Positions 12,841 to 14,816 of a stretch of 14,816 nt of DNA are shown here, piece after piece. Position 1 is the stretch's first letter. Every line of letters starts with the position of its first letter. The DNA is taken from NCBI GenBank assembly GCA_029098205.1, contig JAQXNW010000181.1:1-14816 (forward strand), given 5' to 3'. The notes under the pieces were generated by a model. It had not been told where the DNA came from. It made no database searches and saw only the letters and a program-made list of their open reading frames with translations. Source of the DNA: Eubacteriales bacterium. GTDB lineage: Bacteria; Bacillota; Clostridia; Peptostreptococcales; Anaerovoracaceae. Made by a program: the position numbers and the translations under genes.

Positions 12841-14816
12841 TTACGCGGCCCGCTTTTCTTCCTCCGAAAGCATTTCTTCCGTATCCTTCGGTTCATCCTC
12901 CAGGAGAATCGGCCGAATCGAAAGGCAGCGCATCGAATTCAGCACGCAGAGAATCATAACGCCGACATCCGCGAATACAGCCGCCCACATCCCGGCAAGT
13001 CCCAGCGCTCCCAAAATCAGGCAGACCACCTTTACGCCGATCGCAAATACGATATTTTCCCGAACAATGCGGAGGCATTTCCGCGAAACCCGAATCGCGG
13101 TCGCAATTTTAAGGGGATCGTCATCCATGAGGACGACATCCGCGGCTTCCACTGCCGCATCCGATCCCATAGCGCCCATCGCAATGCCGATATCCGCGCG
13201 TGTCAGAACCGGCGCGTCGTTGATTCCATCTCCCACGAACGAAACGATTTCCTTCTCCGGATCCTTACGGCCATTCATGATTTCTTCCAGCTTCTCGACC
13301 TTCTGCTGCGGGAGAAGCTCGCTGTACACTTCATCGACCTTAAGATCCGAAGCAACACGCTCCGCAGTCTTCTTTGAATCTCCGGTCAGCATGACGACCT
13401 TCGACACGCCGTTTTCCTTCAGCGCACGGATCGCCTGCCGGCTGTGTTCTTTAATAACATCGGAAATCACGATGCTTCCCAGAAACTTTCCGTCTCTGGC
13501 GGCATAAACGACCGTACCGGCTTCCTCCGGCTCTTTCCAGTCTGCACCGATTTTCTTCATAAGGCGCGCATTTCCGACAGCCGTCACTGTTCCGTCCTTC
13601 ACGGCCTCAACGCCTTCTCCGGCGATTTCTTTAAGATCGTCCCAAGCGATCTCAGTGCTCTCACTGCCCGAAGCATCCGTTTTTCCGGCGTCCGCGCCTT
13701 CACGGCCCGCTTTCGCTTTTTCCGCGTCCGCTTTCCGAAGCGATTCCGCGATCGGATGGCTGGAGTAACGCTCCGCCTCAGCAGCCAAATGAATAAGTTC
13801 CTCCTCCGATACCTCCGCCGGATGAATTTCCGTCACCTGGAAAACACCCTTTGTCAGCGTTCCGGTCTTATCACAGACCAAAGTCTTGGTATTCGACAGG
13901 ATTTCCAGAAAGTTCGAGCCTTTGACCAGCACACCATGCCGGCTGATTGCGCCGATTCCTGCGAAAAAGCTGAGCGGAATGCTGATAACAAGCGCGCAGG
14001 GGCAGCTGATTACAAGGAAGGTCAGCGCCCGGTAAATCCAGATTCCCCAGATCGGCTTCATTCCTAACGCCATACGAATGAGAGGCGTACCAATTGCAAG
14101 CGCAAGCGCCGCGTAAACCACGATCGGCGTATACACCCTGGCGAATTTCGTGATAAACCGTTCGGACTTTGACTTCCGGGAGCCCGCGTCTTCAATGAGT
14201 TCAAGCACCTTCGCGACCGTTGAATCCTCGTATTCCTTTGTCGTTCGAATACGAAGAAGACCGCTCTGGTTCACGCATCCGGAGATTACCTCGTCCCCCG
14301 GCCGTACAGTTCTCGGAACCGATTCCCCGGTCAAAGCCGCTGTATCCACGCTGGAATTCCCGTCTACGCAGATTCCGTCAATCGGAATCTTCTCGCCGGG
14401 CCGGACCGCGATCACCGTTCCGACCTCGACTTCATCCGGATCCACCTGCGTAAGCGTTCCATCCTCCTGCTCCACATTCGCGAACTCCGGACAGATGTCC
14501 ATCAGATCAGAAATATTCCGGCGGCTCTTTCCAACCGCGCAGCTCTGAAACCACTCGCCGACCTGATAAAACAGCATCACAGCGATCGCCTCTGTGTAGC
14601 TTCCATCCTCATAGACGGCCAAAGCCATCGCGCCGACGGTCGCAACCGCCATCAGCAGACTCTCGTCAAACGGCTGCCGGTTCCAGATGCCTTTCCCTGC
14701 CTTAAGAAGCACATCGTATCCGACGGTAAGGTACGGGATCATATAAAGAACGAACCGCACCAGACCATGCACCGGCAGAAAATAGAAAACGATCATCATT
14801 GCCGTCGAAGCTAAGA
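12841..14816 (-). CDS. heavy-metal P1B-type ATPase (Zn/Cd/Pb type, ZntA/CadA-like), N-terminus beyond window
   Basis: The frame is open to the right edge, so the N-terminal part (probably metal-binding domain and first helices) is missing. Numbering from the ATG at 14799, TGES is at 157-160 (actuator domain), the metal-site CPC motif at 266-268 (SCPCALVISIP), the phosphorylated Asp at 310 (CDKTGTLTKG), the nucleotide-binding His-Pro pair at 348-349 (SSHPIAES), and GDGINDAPVL near the C-terminal side. The last helices contain a Lys (IGVKVVCL) and an Asp (FADVGVM), in the positions that mark the zinc/cadmium/lead subgroup rather than copper pumps. It exports divalent metal from the cytoplasm using ATP. 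An Ala/Lys/Asp/Gly-rich insert of ~30 residues (about 357-386) sits in the nucleotide-binding domain. A strong terminator follows; the promoter is off-window. Confidence 0.93.
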   Translation of the reverse strand, partial: LASTAMMIVFYFLPVHGLVRFVLYMIPYLTVGYDVLLKAGKGIWNRQPFDESLLMAVATVGAMALAVYEDGSYTEAIAVMLFYQVGEWFQSCAVGKSRRNISDLMDICPEFANVEQEDGTLTQVDPDEVEVGTVIAVRPGEKIPIDGICVDGNSSVDTAALTGESVPRTVRPGDEVISGCVNQSGLLRIRTTKEYEDSTVAKVLELIEDAGSRKSKSERFITKFARVYTPIVVYAALALAIGTPLIRMALGMKPIWGIWIYRALTFLVISCPCALVISIPLSFFAGIGAISRHGVLVKGSNFLEILSNTKTLVCDKTGTLTKGVFQVTEIHPAEVSEEELIHLAAEAERYSSHPIAESLRKADAEKAKAGREGADAGKTDASGSESTEIAWDDLKEIAGEGVEAVKDGTVTAVGNARLMKKIGADWKEPEEAGTVVYAARDGKFLGSIVISDVIKEHSRQAIRALKENGVSKVVMLTGDSKKTAERVASDLKVDEVYSELLPQQKVEKLEEIMNGRKDPEKEIVSFVGDGINDAPVLTRADIGIAMGAMGSDAAVEAADVVLMDDDPLKIATAIRVSRKCLRIVRENIVFAIGVKVVCLILGALGLAGMWAAVFADVGVMILCVLNSMRCLSIRPILLEDEPKDTEEMLSEEEKRAA

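Overview
The window reads as accessory-metabolism chromosome of a Gram-positive anaerobe, most likely a clostridial Bacillota (Lachnospiraceae-like). The evidence is AGGAGG-type ribosome binding sites before most genes, sigma-A-type promoters (TTGACA/TATAAT), compact intrinsic terminators, roughly balanced GC, and gene families typical of anaerobes: an aldo/keto reductase with two 4Fe-4S clusters, a DUF1858 redox-disulfide protein, a LarA-like racemase and a UxaA-type dehydratase. Genus and species cannot be read from the sequence. No tRNA, rRNA, CRISPR array, insertion sequence or phage gene was seen.

Layout, left to right. (1) 1-2820, minus strand: a GPH/MelB-type sugar:cation symporter cut by the left edge, a degenerate ~30-33 bp tandem repeat in the gap before it, and an orphan GT-B-like glycosyltransferase with its own promoter and a dyad over the -10. 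(2) 2979-4860, minus: a two-gene operon of a small CxxC protein (DUF1858) and an NSS-family sodium:amino-acid symporter, ending in a strong intrinsic terminator. (3) 4959-6145: a LysR regulator (minus) divergent from a 38-codon small protein gene (plus). The small gene has its own promoter, Shine-Dalgarno sequence and strong terminator; a LysR-type T-N11-A dyad fills the lysR promoter spacer and lies about 64 bp upstream of the predicted start of the small transcript. (4) 6172-7729, minus: a histidine phosphatase and endonuclease IV (nfo), overlapping by 8 nt. (5) 7830-8816, plus: aldo/keto reductase with a C-terminal ferredoxin domain. (6) 8832-12704, minus: an apparent operon of a UxaA-family dehydratase, a LarA-superfamily racemase/epimerase and an IclR regulator, driven by a near-perfect consensus promoter with a 15-bp palindromic operator between promoter and first gene. 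(7) 12753-14816, minus: a Zn/Cd-type P1B ATPase with a strong terminator, its 5' end beyond the right edge.

The two most notable modules are the LysR/small-protein pair and the dehydratase-racemase-IclR operon. The latter looks like a self-regulated catabolic route in which an alpha-hydroxyacid or sugar acid is racemised or epimerised and then dehydrated. Its substrate cannot be named from sequence.
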